From Neisseria uirgultaei (lineage in GTDB: Bacteria; Pseudomonadota; Gammaproteobacteria; Burkholderiales; Neisseriaceae): DNA of 64,000 bases. The position numbers were made by a program, and so were the translations under genes. The stretch lies in NCBI RefSeq assembly GCF_962719845.1, contig NZ_CAUIYF010000006.1, positions 68,941-132,940 on the forward strand, given 5' to 3'. Below, piece after piece: positions 42,076-50,438 of this stretch (the first letter of the stretch is position 1; every line of letters begins with the position of its first letter). The notes under the pieces were generated by a model, which had not been told where the DNA came from, did not search any database, and worked only from the letters and a program-made list of their open reading frames with translations.

Positions 42076-44484
42076 TTGGCTCGTTTATTTTCACTCAAAC
42101 CACTGGTGCTGGCATTGGGCTTCTGCTTCGGCACGCATTGCGCCGCCGCCGATGCCGTTGCGGCGGAGGAAACGGACAATCCGACCGCCGGAGGAAGCGT
42201 TCGGAGCGTGTCCGAACCCATGCAGCCTGTCGGCCTGAGCCTCGGTTCGACCTGCCTGTTTTGCAGTAACGAAAGCGGCAGCCCCGAGAGAACCGAAGCC
42301 GCCGTCCAAGGCAGCGGCGAAGCATCCATCCCCGAAGACTATACGCGCATTGTCGCCGACAGGATGGAAGGACAGTCGCAGGTGCAGGTGCGTGCCGAAG
42401 GCAACGTTGTCGTCGAACGCAACCGGACAACCCTCAATGCCGATTGGGCGGATTACGACCAGTCGGGCGACACCGTTACCGTAGGCGACCGTTTCGCCCT
42501 CCAACAGGACGGTACGCTGATTCGGGGCGAAACCCTGACCTACAATCTCGAGCAGCAGACCGGCGAAGCGCACAACGTCCGCATGGAAACCGAACAAGGC
42601 GGACGGCGGCTGCAAAGCGTCAGCCGCACCGCCGAAATGTTGGGCGAAGGGCATTACAAACTGACGGAAACCCAATTCAACACCTGTTCCGCCGGCGATG
42701 CTGGCTGGTATGTCAAGGCAGCCTCTGTCGAAGCCGATCGGGAAAAAGGCATAGGCGTTGCCAAACACGCCGCCTTCGTGTTCGGCGGCGTTCCTATTTT
42801 CTACACCCCTTGGGCGGACTTCCCGCTTGACGGCAACCGCAAAAGCGGTCTGCTCGTTCCCTCCCTGTCCACCGGTTCAGACGGCATTTCCCTTTCCGTT
42901 CCCTATTATTTCAACCTTGCCCCCAACTTCGATGCCACCTTCGCCCCCGGCATTATCGGCGAACGCGGCGCGGTTTTTGACGGACAGGTCCGCTACCTGC
43001 GTCCCGATTACAGCGGACAGACCGACCTGACCTGGCTGCCGCACGATAAGAAAAACGGCAGGAACAACCGTTATCAGGCGAAATGGCAGCACCGGCACGA
43101 TATTTCCGACACACTTCAGGCGGGTGTCGATTTCAACCAAGTCTCCGACAGCGGCTACTACCGCGACTTTTACGGCAGCGAAGAAATCGCCGGCAACGTC
43201 AACCTCAACCGCCAGGCATGGCTGTCTTTCAGCGGCAGGGCGGCGGGCGGCAGTTTGAACGTCGGATTGTCGGCACAAAAATATCAGACGCTGGCAAACC
43301 AAAACGGCTACAAAGACAAACCGTATGCCCTGATGCCGCGCCTTTCCGCCGATTGGCATAAAAACGCGGGTAGGGCGCAAATCGGCGTATCCGCACAATT
43401 TACCCGCTTCAGCCACGACAGCCGCCAAGACGGCAGCCGCCTCGTCGTCTATCCCGACATCAAATGGGATTTCAGCAACAGCTGGGGCTACGTCCGTCCC
43501 AAACTCGGACTGCACGCCACCTATTACAGCCTCAACCGCTTCGGCAGCCAAGAAGCCCGACGCGTCAGCCGCACTCTGCCCATCGTCAATATCGACAGCG
43601 GCATGACCTTCGAACGCAATACGCGGATGTTCGGCGGCGGAGTCCTGCAAACCCTCGAGCCGCGCCTGTTCTACAACTACATTCCTGCCAAATCCCAAAA
43701 CGACCTGCCTAATTTCGATTCGTCGGAAAGCAGTTTCGGCTACGGGCAGCTCTTCCGCGAAAACCTCTATTACGGCAACGACCGCATCAACGCCGCCAAC
43801 AGCCTTTCCGCCGCCGTGCAGAGCCGTATTTTGGACGGCGCGACGGGGGAGGAGCGTTTCCGCGCCGGCATCGGTCAGAAATTCTATTTCAAGGATGATG
43901 CGGTGATGCTTGACGGCAGCGTCGGCAAAAACCCGCGCAGCCGTTCCGACTGGGTGGCATTTGCCTCCGGCGGCATCGGCAGCCGCTTCATCCTCGACAG
44001 CAGCATCCACTACAACCAAAACGACAAACGCGCCGAGAACTACGCCGTCGGCGCAAGCTACCGTCCCGCACAGGGCAAAGTGCTGAACGCCCGTTACAAA
44101 TACGGGCGCAACGAAAAAATCTACCTGAAGTCCGACGGTTCCTATTTTTACGACAAACTCAGCCAGCTCGACCTGTCCGCACAATGGCCGCTGACGCGCA
44201 ACCTGTCTGCCGTCGTCCGCTACAACTACGGTTTTGAAGCCAAAAAACCGATAGAAATGCTTGCCGGTGCAGAATACAAAAGCAGTTGTGGCTGCTGGGG
44301 CGCGGGCGTGTACGCCCAACGTTACGTTACCGGCGAAAACACCTACAAAAACGCCGTCTTCCTCACCCTGCACCTGAAAGACTTGAGCAATGTCGGCAAA
44401 AACCCCGCAGACAGGATGGATGTCGCCGTTCCCGGCTACATCCCCGCCCACTCTCTTTCCGCCGGACGCAACAAACGGCCCTGA
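42076..44484 (+). CDS. lptD: LPS assembly outer membrane protein LptD
   Basis: 802 residues. A signal peptide (about 1-26), an OstA-like periplasmic domain from about residue 95, and a large beta-barrel. It inserts LOS into the outer leaflet with LptE. Cysteines lie at 60 and 63 (TCLFC), 204 (FNTCSAG) and 738/740 (SSCGCWG), the pattern needed for the inter-domain disulfides that activate LptD; the C-terminal pair is C-G-C rather than adjacent. The start is a TTG at 42076 with GAGGGG before it. Confidence 0.93.
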   Translation: MARLFSLKPLVLALGFCFGTHCAAADAVAAEETDNPTAGGSVRSVSEPMQPVGLSLGSTCLFCSNESGSPERTEAAVQGSGEASIPEDYTRIVADRMEGQSQVQVRAEGNVVVERNRTTLNADWADYDQSGDTVTVGDRFALQQDGTLIRGETLTYNLEQQTGEAHNVRMETEQGGRRLQSVSRTAEMLGEGHYKLTETQFNTCSAGDAGWYVKAASVEADREKGIGVAKHAAFVFGGVPIFYTPWADFPLDGNRKSGLLVPSLSTGSDGISLSVPYYFNLAPNFDATFAPGIIGERGAVFDGQVRYLRPDYSGQTDLTWLPHDKKNGRNNRYQAKWQHRHDISDTLQAGVDFNQVSDSGYYRDFYGSEEIAGNVNLNRQAWLSFSGRAAGGSLNVGLSAQKYQTLANQNGYKDKPYALMPRLSADWHKNAGRAQIGVSAQFTRFSHDSRQDGSRLVVYPDIKWDFSNSWGYVRPKLGLHATYYSLNRFGSQEARRVSRTLPIVNIDSGMTFERNTRMFGGGVLQTLEPRLFYNYIPAKSQNDLPNFDSSESSFGYGQLFRENLYYGNDRINAANSLSAAVQSRILDGATGEERFRAGIGQKFYFKDDAVMLDGSVGKNPRSRSDWVAFASGGIGSRFILDSSIHYNQNDKRAENYAVGASYRPAQGKVLNARYKYGRNEKIYLKSDGSYFYDKLSQLDLSAQWPLTRNLSAVVRYNYGFEAKKPIEMLAGAEYKSSCGCWGAGVYAQRYVTGENTYKNAVFLTLHLKDLSNVGKNPADRMDVAVPGYIPAHSLSAGRNKRP

Positions 44485-44588
44485 CCGTCGGAAACCCGGC
44501 AGGAGCACCGTTTCTGCACAAGACGGCATTCCACCGACAACCCCAAACCCGCCATCAAAGGCAGGATTCAAAAGATAAGGAAAGAATG

Positions 44589-45587
44589 ATGAAAATCAAA
44601 GCCCTGATGATTGCCGCCGCATTGCTGGCAGCAGCCGATGTCCACGCCGCACCGCAAAAGGCAAAAACCGCACCCGCCAAAGCGGTCAAAGCTGCCGCCA
44701 TGGCGCAAAAAGAAGCCGCACCCGCACAACAGCAGGGCGGCATACACTTTTCAGACGGCATCGCCGCCGTTGCCGACAACGAAGTCATCACACGCCGCAG
44801 GCTGGCACAGGCTGTTGCCGATGCCAAGGCAAACCTGCCCAAAGGCGTACAAATCAGCGATACGGCATTGACCGAACAAGTACTGATGCAGCTGGTCAAC
44901 CAATCCCTGATCGTACAGGCGGGCAAACGCCGCAACATTCAGGCGAGTGAGGCAGAAATTGCCGCCGTCGCCGCGCAAAATCCCTCGCTTAAGAACCTGT
45001 CTGCCGAACAACGCCGCGAACTTGCCGACAGCATTATTGCCGAAAAAGTCCGCCAGCAGGCAGTGATGCAGAACAGCCGGGTAAGCGAGGCAGAGGTCGA
45101 CCGCTTTATCGAACAGGCGCAGAAACAGGGCGTTACCCTGCCCGAAGGCGAGCCGATGCGCCAATACCGTGCCCAACACATCCTGATTAAGGCCGACAGC
45201 GAAAATGCTGCCGTCGGCGCAGAAAGCACCATCCGCAAAATCTACGGAGAGGCACGCAGCGGTGCAGACTTTTCCAGCCTGGCGCGCCAATATTCGCAAG
45301 ACGCGAGCGCGGGCAACGGCGGCGACTTGGGCTGGTTTGCCGACGGCGTAATGGTTCCCGCCTTTGAAGAGGCTGTCCGCAGCCTCAAACCCGGCCAAGT
45401 CAGCGCGCCCGTACGCACCCAGTTCGGCTGGCACATCATCAAGCTGAACGAAGTACGCGAGGCCGGCACGCCTCAGGAACGCGTCCGCAACGCCGTGCGC
45501 CAGTATATTTTCCAACAGAAGGCGGAGCGTGCGACCGCCGACCTGTTGCGCGACCTGCATTCCGGTGCCTACGTCGACATCCGCTAA
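44589..45587 (+). CDS. surA: SurA-like periplasmic chaperone/PPIase
   Basis: 332 residues: signal peptide (cleavage near HAA), an Ala/Lys-rich linker, a SurA N-terminal helical region (IAAVADNEVITRRRLAQAV), a single parvulin domain at about 190-287 (YRAQHILIK ... GWHIIKLNEV) and a C-terminal helix. E. coli SurA has two parvulin domains; this one has one. It follows lptD by about 100 bp with no terminator, so co-expression with its likely client is plausible. The second of two adjacent ATGs is chosen for AAGGA spacing. Confidence 0.87.
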   Translation: MKIKALMIAAALLAAADVHAAPQKAKTAPAKAVKAAAMAQKEAAPAQQQGGIHFSDGIAAVADNEVITRRRLAQAVADAKANLPKGVQISDTALTEQVLMQLVNQSLIVQAGKRRNIQASEAEIAAVAAQNPSLKNLSAEQRRELADSIIAEKVRQQAVMQNSRVSEAEVDRFIEQAQKQGVTLPEGEPMRQYRAQHILIKADSENAAVGAESTIRKIYGEARSGADFSSLARQYSQDASAGNGGDLGWFADGVMVPAFEEAVRSLKPGQVSAPVRTQFGWHIIKLNEVREAGTPQERVRNAVRQYIFQQKAERATADLLRDLHSGAYVDIR

Positions 45588-45601
45588 GGCGGTTTGAATC
45601 A

Positions 45602-45648
45602 AAAAGCCATACCGATCGGCAAAAATCCGGGCGGTATGGCTTTTTTGA
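45602..45648 (+). terminator. Rho-independent terminator after surA
   Basis: A 13-bp stem (45602-45614 with 45632-45644) is followed by Ts. It contains no DUS. Confidence 0.85.
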
Positions 45649-45679
45649 ATTTCGAGTTACTTTTACACCGTCATTCGTC

Positions 45680-45981
45680 ATTCCCGCGCAGGCGGGAATC
45701 TAGAAACGAAAAGCAACAGGAATTTATCGGGAATGGCTGGAGTTTAAAGGTCTGGATTCCCGCGCAGGCGGGAATCCGGTTATTTAAAACCGCAGAGATT
45801 TATCCGAAGCAACAACAATCTTTCCATCGTCATTCCCGCGAAAGCGGGAATCTAGAAACGAAAAGTAACAGGAATTTATCGGGAATGGCTGGAGTTTAAA
45901 GGTCTGGATTCCCGCTTTCGCGGGAATGACGGCGCATAAGTTCCCGTGCGGACAAACCTAGATTCCCATCTGCGCGGGAAT
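45680..45981. repeat. NIME array left of the mini-autotransporter
   Basis: Seven dRS3 elements or close variants occur at 45680-45699, 45756-45775, 45832-45851, 45908-45927 and 45962-45981 and in degenerate copies between, alternating with RS-type sequence such as CAGGAATTTATCGGGAATG. The core (45680-45775) is nearly duplicated at 45832-45927. Confidence 0.85.
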
Positions 45982-46278
45982 GACAGGATTTTAGATTGCG
46001 GGTATTTATCAGGAATGACGATTTAAAAGTTGCCTGAAACCTAAAAGCAACTGAAACGCAAAAACCAAATCCGCGCCTGCCGGGGAATGATGAAACAAAG
46101 AAGGCAGAAGTAAGGAATCAGGATTTTTTCCTTGAATCTGCGAAAATTATTCAGTAATTGAATGTTATTGTTTTACAATGCAGGCTTACGGTTGGGCAGC
46201 ATATTTTCCGCATAAGCCGGAAAATGGCGGATTAATCGTAATTTCACGCTTTGTATTATATTAAACATAGGAATTTTA
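45982..46278 (+). promoter_or_regulatory. Upstream region of the mini-autotransporter gene
   Basis: About 300 bp without a gene. It becomes AT-rich toward the right. A hairpin with 7-bp arms TTTTCCG (46204-46210) and CGGAAAA (46218-46224) is followed by an AT-rich stretch with a possible -10 (TATATT near 46256). No clear -35 or repeat-based promoter switch was seen. Confidence 0.35.
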
Positions 46279-46328
46279 ATGATGAAAAAATTATTGGCAC
46301 CATCAGTGCTTTCCCTGCTGGTAATCGC

Positions 46329-46337
46329 GGGGGGGGG
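46329..46337 (+). repeat. Poly-G (G9) slipped-strand tract in the signal peptide
   Basis: Nine consecutive Gs within codons 17-20 of the mini-autotransporter. Losing one G or gaining two restores the reading frame to the membrane anchor. Such G tracts are the classic substrate for phase variation in Neisseria. Confidence 0.85.
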
Positions 46338-46361
46338 TAATTTCTAATTACTCGCTTGCAG

Positions 46362-46429
46362 CGACGAATTCTAATGAGACTACGGTTGTTGCAACAAATT
46401 CTAATGAGACTTCGGTTGTTGCAACAAAT
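46362..46429 (+). repeat. 30-bp tandem repeat in the passenger segment
   Basis: A 30-bp unit encoding TNSN-ET(T/S)VVA in the restored frame occurs about 2.3 times, with one or two base differences. Repeat number may vary between strains, changing passenger length by 10 residues. Confidence 0.6.
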
Positions 46430-46745
46430 GACGGAAAAACGGCAGATGCTGAAAACAAAAAACTGAAACGCGGTTTGGCGGCACAAGCCGCGTTAAGCGG
46501 TTTATTCCAACCCTACTCTGTCGGCAAGGCAAACGTTACCGCCGCTGTAGGCGGCTATCAGTCGCAATCCGCATTTGCCGTCGGTGTCGGTTACCGTTAC
46601 AACGAAAAATTTGCAACAAAAGCAGGATTTGCCTTTGCACCCAGCGGCGGTGTGGCTTATCACGCTGGTGTCAATTTCGAATGGTAAGTGCCTCTAAATA
46701 TTTAGCGGTAAAACATACGCTTATTAAACGGTAAGCGTGCAGGCA

Positions 46746-46785
46746 ATGCCGTCTGAAACCTGGAACAGGCTTCAGACGGCATTTT
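46746..46785 (+). terminator. DUS terminator after the mini-autotransporter
   Basis: ATGCCGTCTGAA (46746-46757) pairs with TTCAGACGGCAT (46771-46782), followed by Ts. Confidence 0.75.
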
Positions 46786-46892
46786 GACGCACGAAATCGG
46801 CAAATATGACGGAAATGGAAAATACCTATCTTGTCATTTCAAAATTTCAAAATCACGGCGTTATCCGAAATCACAATCATCTCTCCGCCGTT

Positions 46893-47594
46893 ATTTCCGC
46901 GCAGGCGGGAATCTAGCAACGAAAAGTAACAGGAATTTATCGGGAATGGCTGGAGTTTAAAGGTCTGGATTCCCGCCGTCGCGGGAATGACGGCATATCA
47001 GTTTCTGTGCGGACAAACCTGGATTCCCATCTGCGTAGGAATGACGATTCAGAAGTTGCCCGAAACCCAAAAAACTGAAGCCGAAGGGTCTGGATTCCCG
47101 CCTGTGCGGGAATGACGGCGCATAAGTTCCCGTGCGGACAGACCTAGATTCCCACCTGCGTGGGAATGACGATTCAGAAGTTGCCCGAAACCCAAAAAAC
47201 TGAAACCGAACGAGCCGGATTTCCGCTTTCGCGGGAATGACGATTCAGAAGTTACACGAAACTCAAAAAAAAAAACGAAACCAAACGAATCGGATTCCCG
47301 CTTTTACGAGAATGACGGGATTTTGGGTTGTGGTAATTTATCGGGAAAACAGAAACCCCTATGCCGTCATTCCCGCTCAAGCGGGAATCTAGGACGTAGA
47401 ATCTAAAGAAACCGTTTTATCCGATAAGTTTCTGTACCGAAGAATCTGGATTCCCGCTTTCGCGGGAATGACGGCGCATAAGTTTCCATGCGGACAGACC
47501 TAGATTCCCACCTGCGTGGGAATGACGATTCAGAAGTTGCCCGAAACTCAAAAAACTGAAGCCGAAGAATCTGGATTCCCGCCTGCGCAGGAAT
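46893..47594. repeat. Long NIME array (about 11 dRS3 elements)
   Basis: dRS3 elements or one-to-three-base variants occur at 46893-46912, 46969-46988, 47023-47042, 47094-47113, 47148-47167, 47219-47238, 47294-47313, 47369-47388, 47450-47469, 47504-47523 and 47575-47594, with a further degenerate copy near 47627. They are separated by 35-60 bp of recurring RS sequences, for example GATTCAGAAGTTGCCCGAAA. No gene is seen from 46688 to 47697. Confidence 0.88.
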
Positions 47595-47697
47595 GACGGC
47601 ATATCGGTTTCCGTGCGGACAGACCTAGACTCCCGCCTGCGCGTGAAGGACGGGATTTCAGGTTTCTGTTTTTGCGGGAATTTGCCGCATCACGGCT

Positions 47698-49578
47698 TCA
47701 GACGGCATTGCCTGCCGTTGTACCCGCGGGTGCGGCTGCCTTGATGTAGTTGAGCGAGACAAACTGCTTCTCGGCATCTAATTCAGTGATTTTGAACAAT
47801 GCCTGCGATTTGGGCAGCGCGTCAAATGGAATACCGGTCGCGCGTGTTACTAGCGGCAGACCTTCAATGCGGACGAGGTCTTCTTTGAGGATGATGGCCG
47901 TCAGCTCGCTTGTGCCTTGCTGTTGCAGGTAAACCAGGCTCCAGTAGGCTTCCATTTGGCGTTGGAAGTCGGCGTAGGCTGTATAGGCGGCATCGAAGTC
48001 GCGCAGCGCGGCGAAAAGCTCGGCATCGCTGTTCTGATACAGCGGCTCGGCGGTGTCGTCTATCAGGCTGAGGAGTTGTTTTTGGTTGATGTAGTCGGCG
48101 GCGCGGCGCAGCGGCGAAGTGAACCAGCCGTAATGCTGCACGCCCATGCCGATATGCGGCTCGGATTTGGTGCTCATGCGCACTTTGCCTGCCGGTTGGA
48201 CGCGAAAAAGGCCGGGCAGCTCGTTTTCGTCCAGCATTTGCGCCCAAGTGCTGTTGGCAAGAATCATCATCTCGCTGACCAGCGTATCGATGGGCGAACC
48301 GCGTTCGCGGCGGACGACGGATACGTTGCCTTTCTCATCCAATTCGATGCTGTAATCGTATTGCGGCGCGCGGTCGGGTTCGTATTTGCCACGCGCTTTT
48401 TGCAGGGCGATGGCGAATTGATAGAACCAAATCAGGTCTTGATGGTGGGCAAACATCATTTCGCCTGCTTCGTCCAAGCCGGTTTCGGCGTTGAAATGCG
48501 GCTCGATGGCTTGAATGCGCAGGTTTTCGGCGATGTTGACTGCTTCGATTTTGCAGGTTGGTGCGCCGACGTTGAACTCGCTGTCCACATCAAAATAAAT
48601 GCTGACGGCAGGGCGGTATGCGCCTGCATCAAGGCTGAACGCGGTAATCCAGTTTTCGGGCAGCATGGTGATTTTGCCGCCGGGGAAATAAACCGTGCTT
48701 AAGCGTTCCATGATGTTTTTTTCCATTTTGTCGCCTTGCTTAATGGCAAGCGACGGCGCGGCAATGTGGATGCCGACGCGTTTCATGCCGTTGCACAAGT
48801 CGGTCAGGCTCAAGGCATCGTCCACTTCGGTGGTCGATTCGTCGTCAATGGAAAAGGCGGCAACATCGGCGCGGGGCAAGTCGGGCATTTCAGGAAGCGC
48901 AAGATCGGGGAAACCCGTTCCTTTGGGGAAGTATTTGATTTCAAACCCGTCTTGCAGGTATTGGGGAATGGACGTAATGCCGCCCGTTTTTTTCGCCAAT
49001 TCGTAGGCGGAGGTTTTCAATGCGTCGGCGGCTTTGGTAAAGGCTTTGTAGGTCAATGATTGCTTGTCGGGCGCGTGTAAGATAGTTTTCAAATCCGCCG
49101 CGATTTCAGACGGCATCTCGCCGCGTTTCAAGGCTTCCGCCCAAGCGTCGATTTGCGCGTCTTGCTGTTTTTTGCGTTCGATGGCGGCAAGCGCCTGTTT
49201 TAAGGTTTCTTCTGGCGCGGCTTTGAACACGCCTTTGGCTTTTTTGTAGAAATACATCGGCGCGGCGTAAAGCGCAATCAAAGTTGCCGCCAGCTCGGTT
49301 TTGGTCGGCGCGTGTCCGTAATATTCTTCGGCGATGGCTTCGGCGGTAAATTCCTCTTCGCCGCATACTTCCCACAATAAATCGGTGTCGATGTCCGCCG
49401 CCTGTGCCTGCGCGTTCTCCAAAAATGCCGCCATATCGCCGTCAAACTCGACAAAGACATTGTTTGCCTTCACTTTGGTGCGTTTGCCGTGTTGGGTATC
49501 GACTTGGTAGGTGGCGTCGTTTTTTTGGACGATGGCGGCGACTTTGAATTGGCCGGACTCTTCGTAAAAAATATTCAT
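47698..49578 (-). CDS. RNase II/R family exoribonuclease (RNB domain)
   Basis: 626 residues. After an N-terminal beta-rich region (about 1-70) and helices, an RNB domain starts near 240: AAFSIDDESTTEVDDALSL carries the four-aspartate-type metal site of hydrolytic 3'-5' exoribonucleases. RERGSPIDTLVSEMMILANS and PLRRAADYINQKQLL are further family motifs. It lacks the C-terminal S1 length of RNase R. The ATG at 49578 gives MNIFYEESG. The last codons and stop are supplied by a DUS (Asn-Ala-Val-stop). Confidence 0.85.
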   Translation of the reverse strand: MNIFYEESGQFKVAAIVQKNDATYQVDTQHGKRTKVKANNVFVEFDGDMAAFLENAQAQAADIDTDLLWEVCGEEEFTAEAIAEEYYGHAPTKTELAATLIALYAAPMYFYKKAKGVFKAAPEETLKQALAAIERKKQQDAQIDAWAEALKRGEMPSEIAADLKTILHAPDKQSLTYKAFTKAADALKTSAYELAKKTGGITSIPQYLQDGFEIKYFPKGTGFPDLALPEMPDLPRADVAAFSIDDESTTEVDDALSLTDLCNGMKRVGIHIAAPSLAIKQGDKMEKNIMERLSTVYFPGGKITMLPENWITAFSLDAGAYRPAVSIYFDVDSEFNVGAPTCKIEAVNIAENLRIQAIEPHFNAETGLDEAGEMMFAHHQDLIWFYQFAIALQKARGKYEPDRAPQYDYSIELDEKGNVSVVRRERGSPIDTLVSEMMILANSTWAQMLDENELPGLFRVQPAGKVRMSTKSEPHIGMGVQHYGWFTSPLRRAADYINQKQLLSLIDDTAEPLYQNSDAELFAALRDFDAAYTAYADFQRQMEAYWSLVYLQQQGTSELTAIILKEDLVRIEGLPLVTRATGIPFDALPKSQALFKITELDAEKQFVSLNYIKAAAPAGTTAGNAV

Positions 49579-49734
49579 TTTTCGGATTTTTCTGTGGAAA
49601 CTCAAGCGGGTGATTTTAGCAGATTACCGAAAATGCCGTCTGAAAAAAGGTTTGGGGGAAGGCGGGTGCGGCTTTGCGGTGCTTGCGTTGCGTTTTTGAC
49701 GGGGTACAATCGCCGTTTTTGAACGGAGGACGGA

Positions 49735-50367
49735 ATGGGGAATACAAACCGTGTGACGGAGCAGGCACATTATGATGCCGAACGCAGGCAGGCAGACGAA
49801 GCATTGGCGGGCGTGTTTCCGGCAGTCAGTATTTTCGGCAGCGCGCGCACGCCGCAGAATCATGCGGATTATGCGTTTGCCTGCCGTCTGGCGCGGCGGC
49901 TGTCGGATTCGGGCATTGCCGTCATTTCGGGCGGCGGGCCGGGGATTATGGAGGCGGCAAACAAGGGCGCGTTTGCAGGGAAGTCGGTTTCGGTGGGGCT
50001 GAACATTGCCCTGCCGCACGAGCAGAAGCCGAATCCGTATCAGGACATCGCCTTGCGGTTTTCCCGTTTTGCCGAACGCAAGGCGGTGTTTTTCCGCTAT
50101 TCCCAAGCATATGTCGTGATGCCGGGCGGCTTCGGGACGCTGGACGAATTGTTTGAAATCCTAACCTTGGTGCAGACGGGCAAAGTGCCGCCGCGTCCGA
50201 TTGTTTTGGTCGGAAAGGCATTTTGGTCGGGTTTGGCGGAGTGGATAAACGCGCAGCTTTTGGCGCGCGGTCTGATTTCTGAAGGGGCAGCCTCTTTGTT
50301 CGCCATATCGGACGATGAAGAAGAAATCGTTGCGTATCTGTCGGAACACGGGCTTCAGACGGCATAG
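49735..50367 (+). CDS. LOG family nucleotide phosphoribohydrolase-like protein
   Basis: 210 residues with the LOG/TIGR00730 motifs SGGGPGIMEAANKGA and MPGGFGTLDELFE, which form the phosphate- and nucleotide-binding site. Family members, once annotated lysine decarboxylases, cleave nucleoside 5'-monophosphates such as AMP. Its substrate here is unknown. The end coincides with an inverted DUS (Leu-Gln-Thr-Ala-stop). purB follows on the same strand. Confidence 0.85.
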   Translation: MGNTNRVTEQAHYDAERRQADEALAGVFPAVSIFGSARTPQNHADYAFACRLARRLSDSGIAVISGGGPGIMEAANKGAFAGKSVSVGLNIALPHEQKPNPYQDIALRFSRFAERKAVFFRYSQAYVVMPGGFGTLDELFEILTLVQTGKVPPRPIVLVGKAFWSGLAEWINAQLLARGLISEGAASLFAISDDEEEIVAYLSEHGLQTA

Positions 50368-50438
50368 CGTCCCGAGAGTGATGTATAATTGCAAACAATT
50401 TAACAATTTTTGATGTCTTTTCCGAACAGGATGCCGAT
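50368..50438 (+). promoter_or_regulatory. purB promoter candidate
   Basis: TATAAT at 50384-50389 is a consensus -10, about 50 bases before the purB ATG. No good -35 is seen at 17 bases. Confidence 0.5.

Larger units (their letters stand above)
46279..46687 (+). pseudogene. Mini trimeric autotransporter, OFF by G9 tract
   Basis: Starts ATGATG at 46279 with AGGA upstream. It encodes a signal peptide (MMKKLLAPSVLSLLVIAG), but a G9 tract at 46329-46337 shifts the frame and a stop follows at 46345. With eight Gs (or eleven) the frame runs to 46687 as about 135 residues: signal peptide, a short passenger with 2.3 copies of a 10-residue repeat (TNSNETTVVA), and a YadA-type trimeric membrane anchor (AAQAALSGLFQPYSVGK onward, ending GVNFEW) very like the NadA C-terminus. 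It looks like a phase-variable gene caught OFF; a decayed remnant is the alternative. Confidence 0.75.

Noticed and set aside
46475..46687. Independent 70-residue ORF starting at a TTG
   Set aside because: It is only the anchor part of the mini-autotransporter; no ribosome-binding site precedes the TTG and the frame continues upstream to the G tract.
46893..47594. Regularly spaced repeats resembling a CRISPR array
   Set aside because: The repeats are palindromic ATTCCC-N8-GGGAAT (dRS3) with variable cores, and the 'spacers' are themselves repeated RS sequences of unequal length. No cas genes are nearby.
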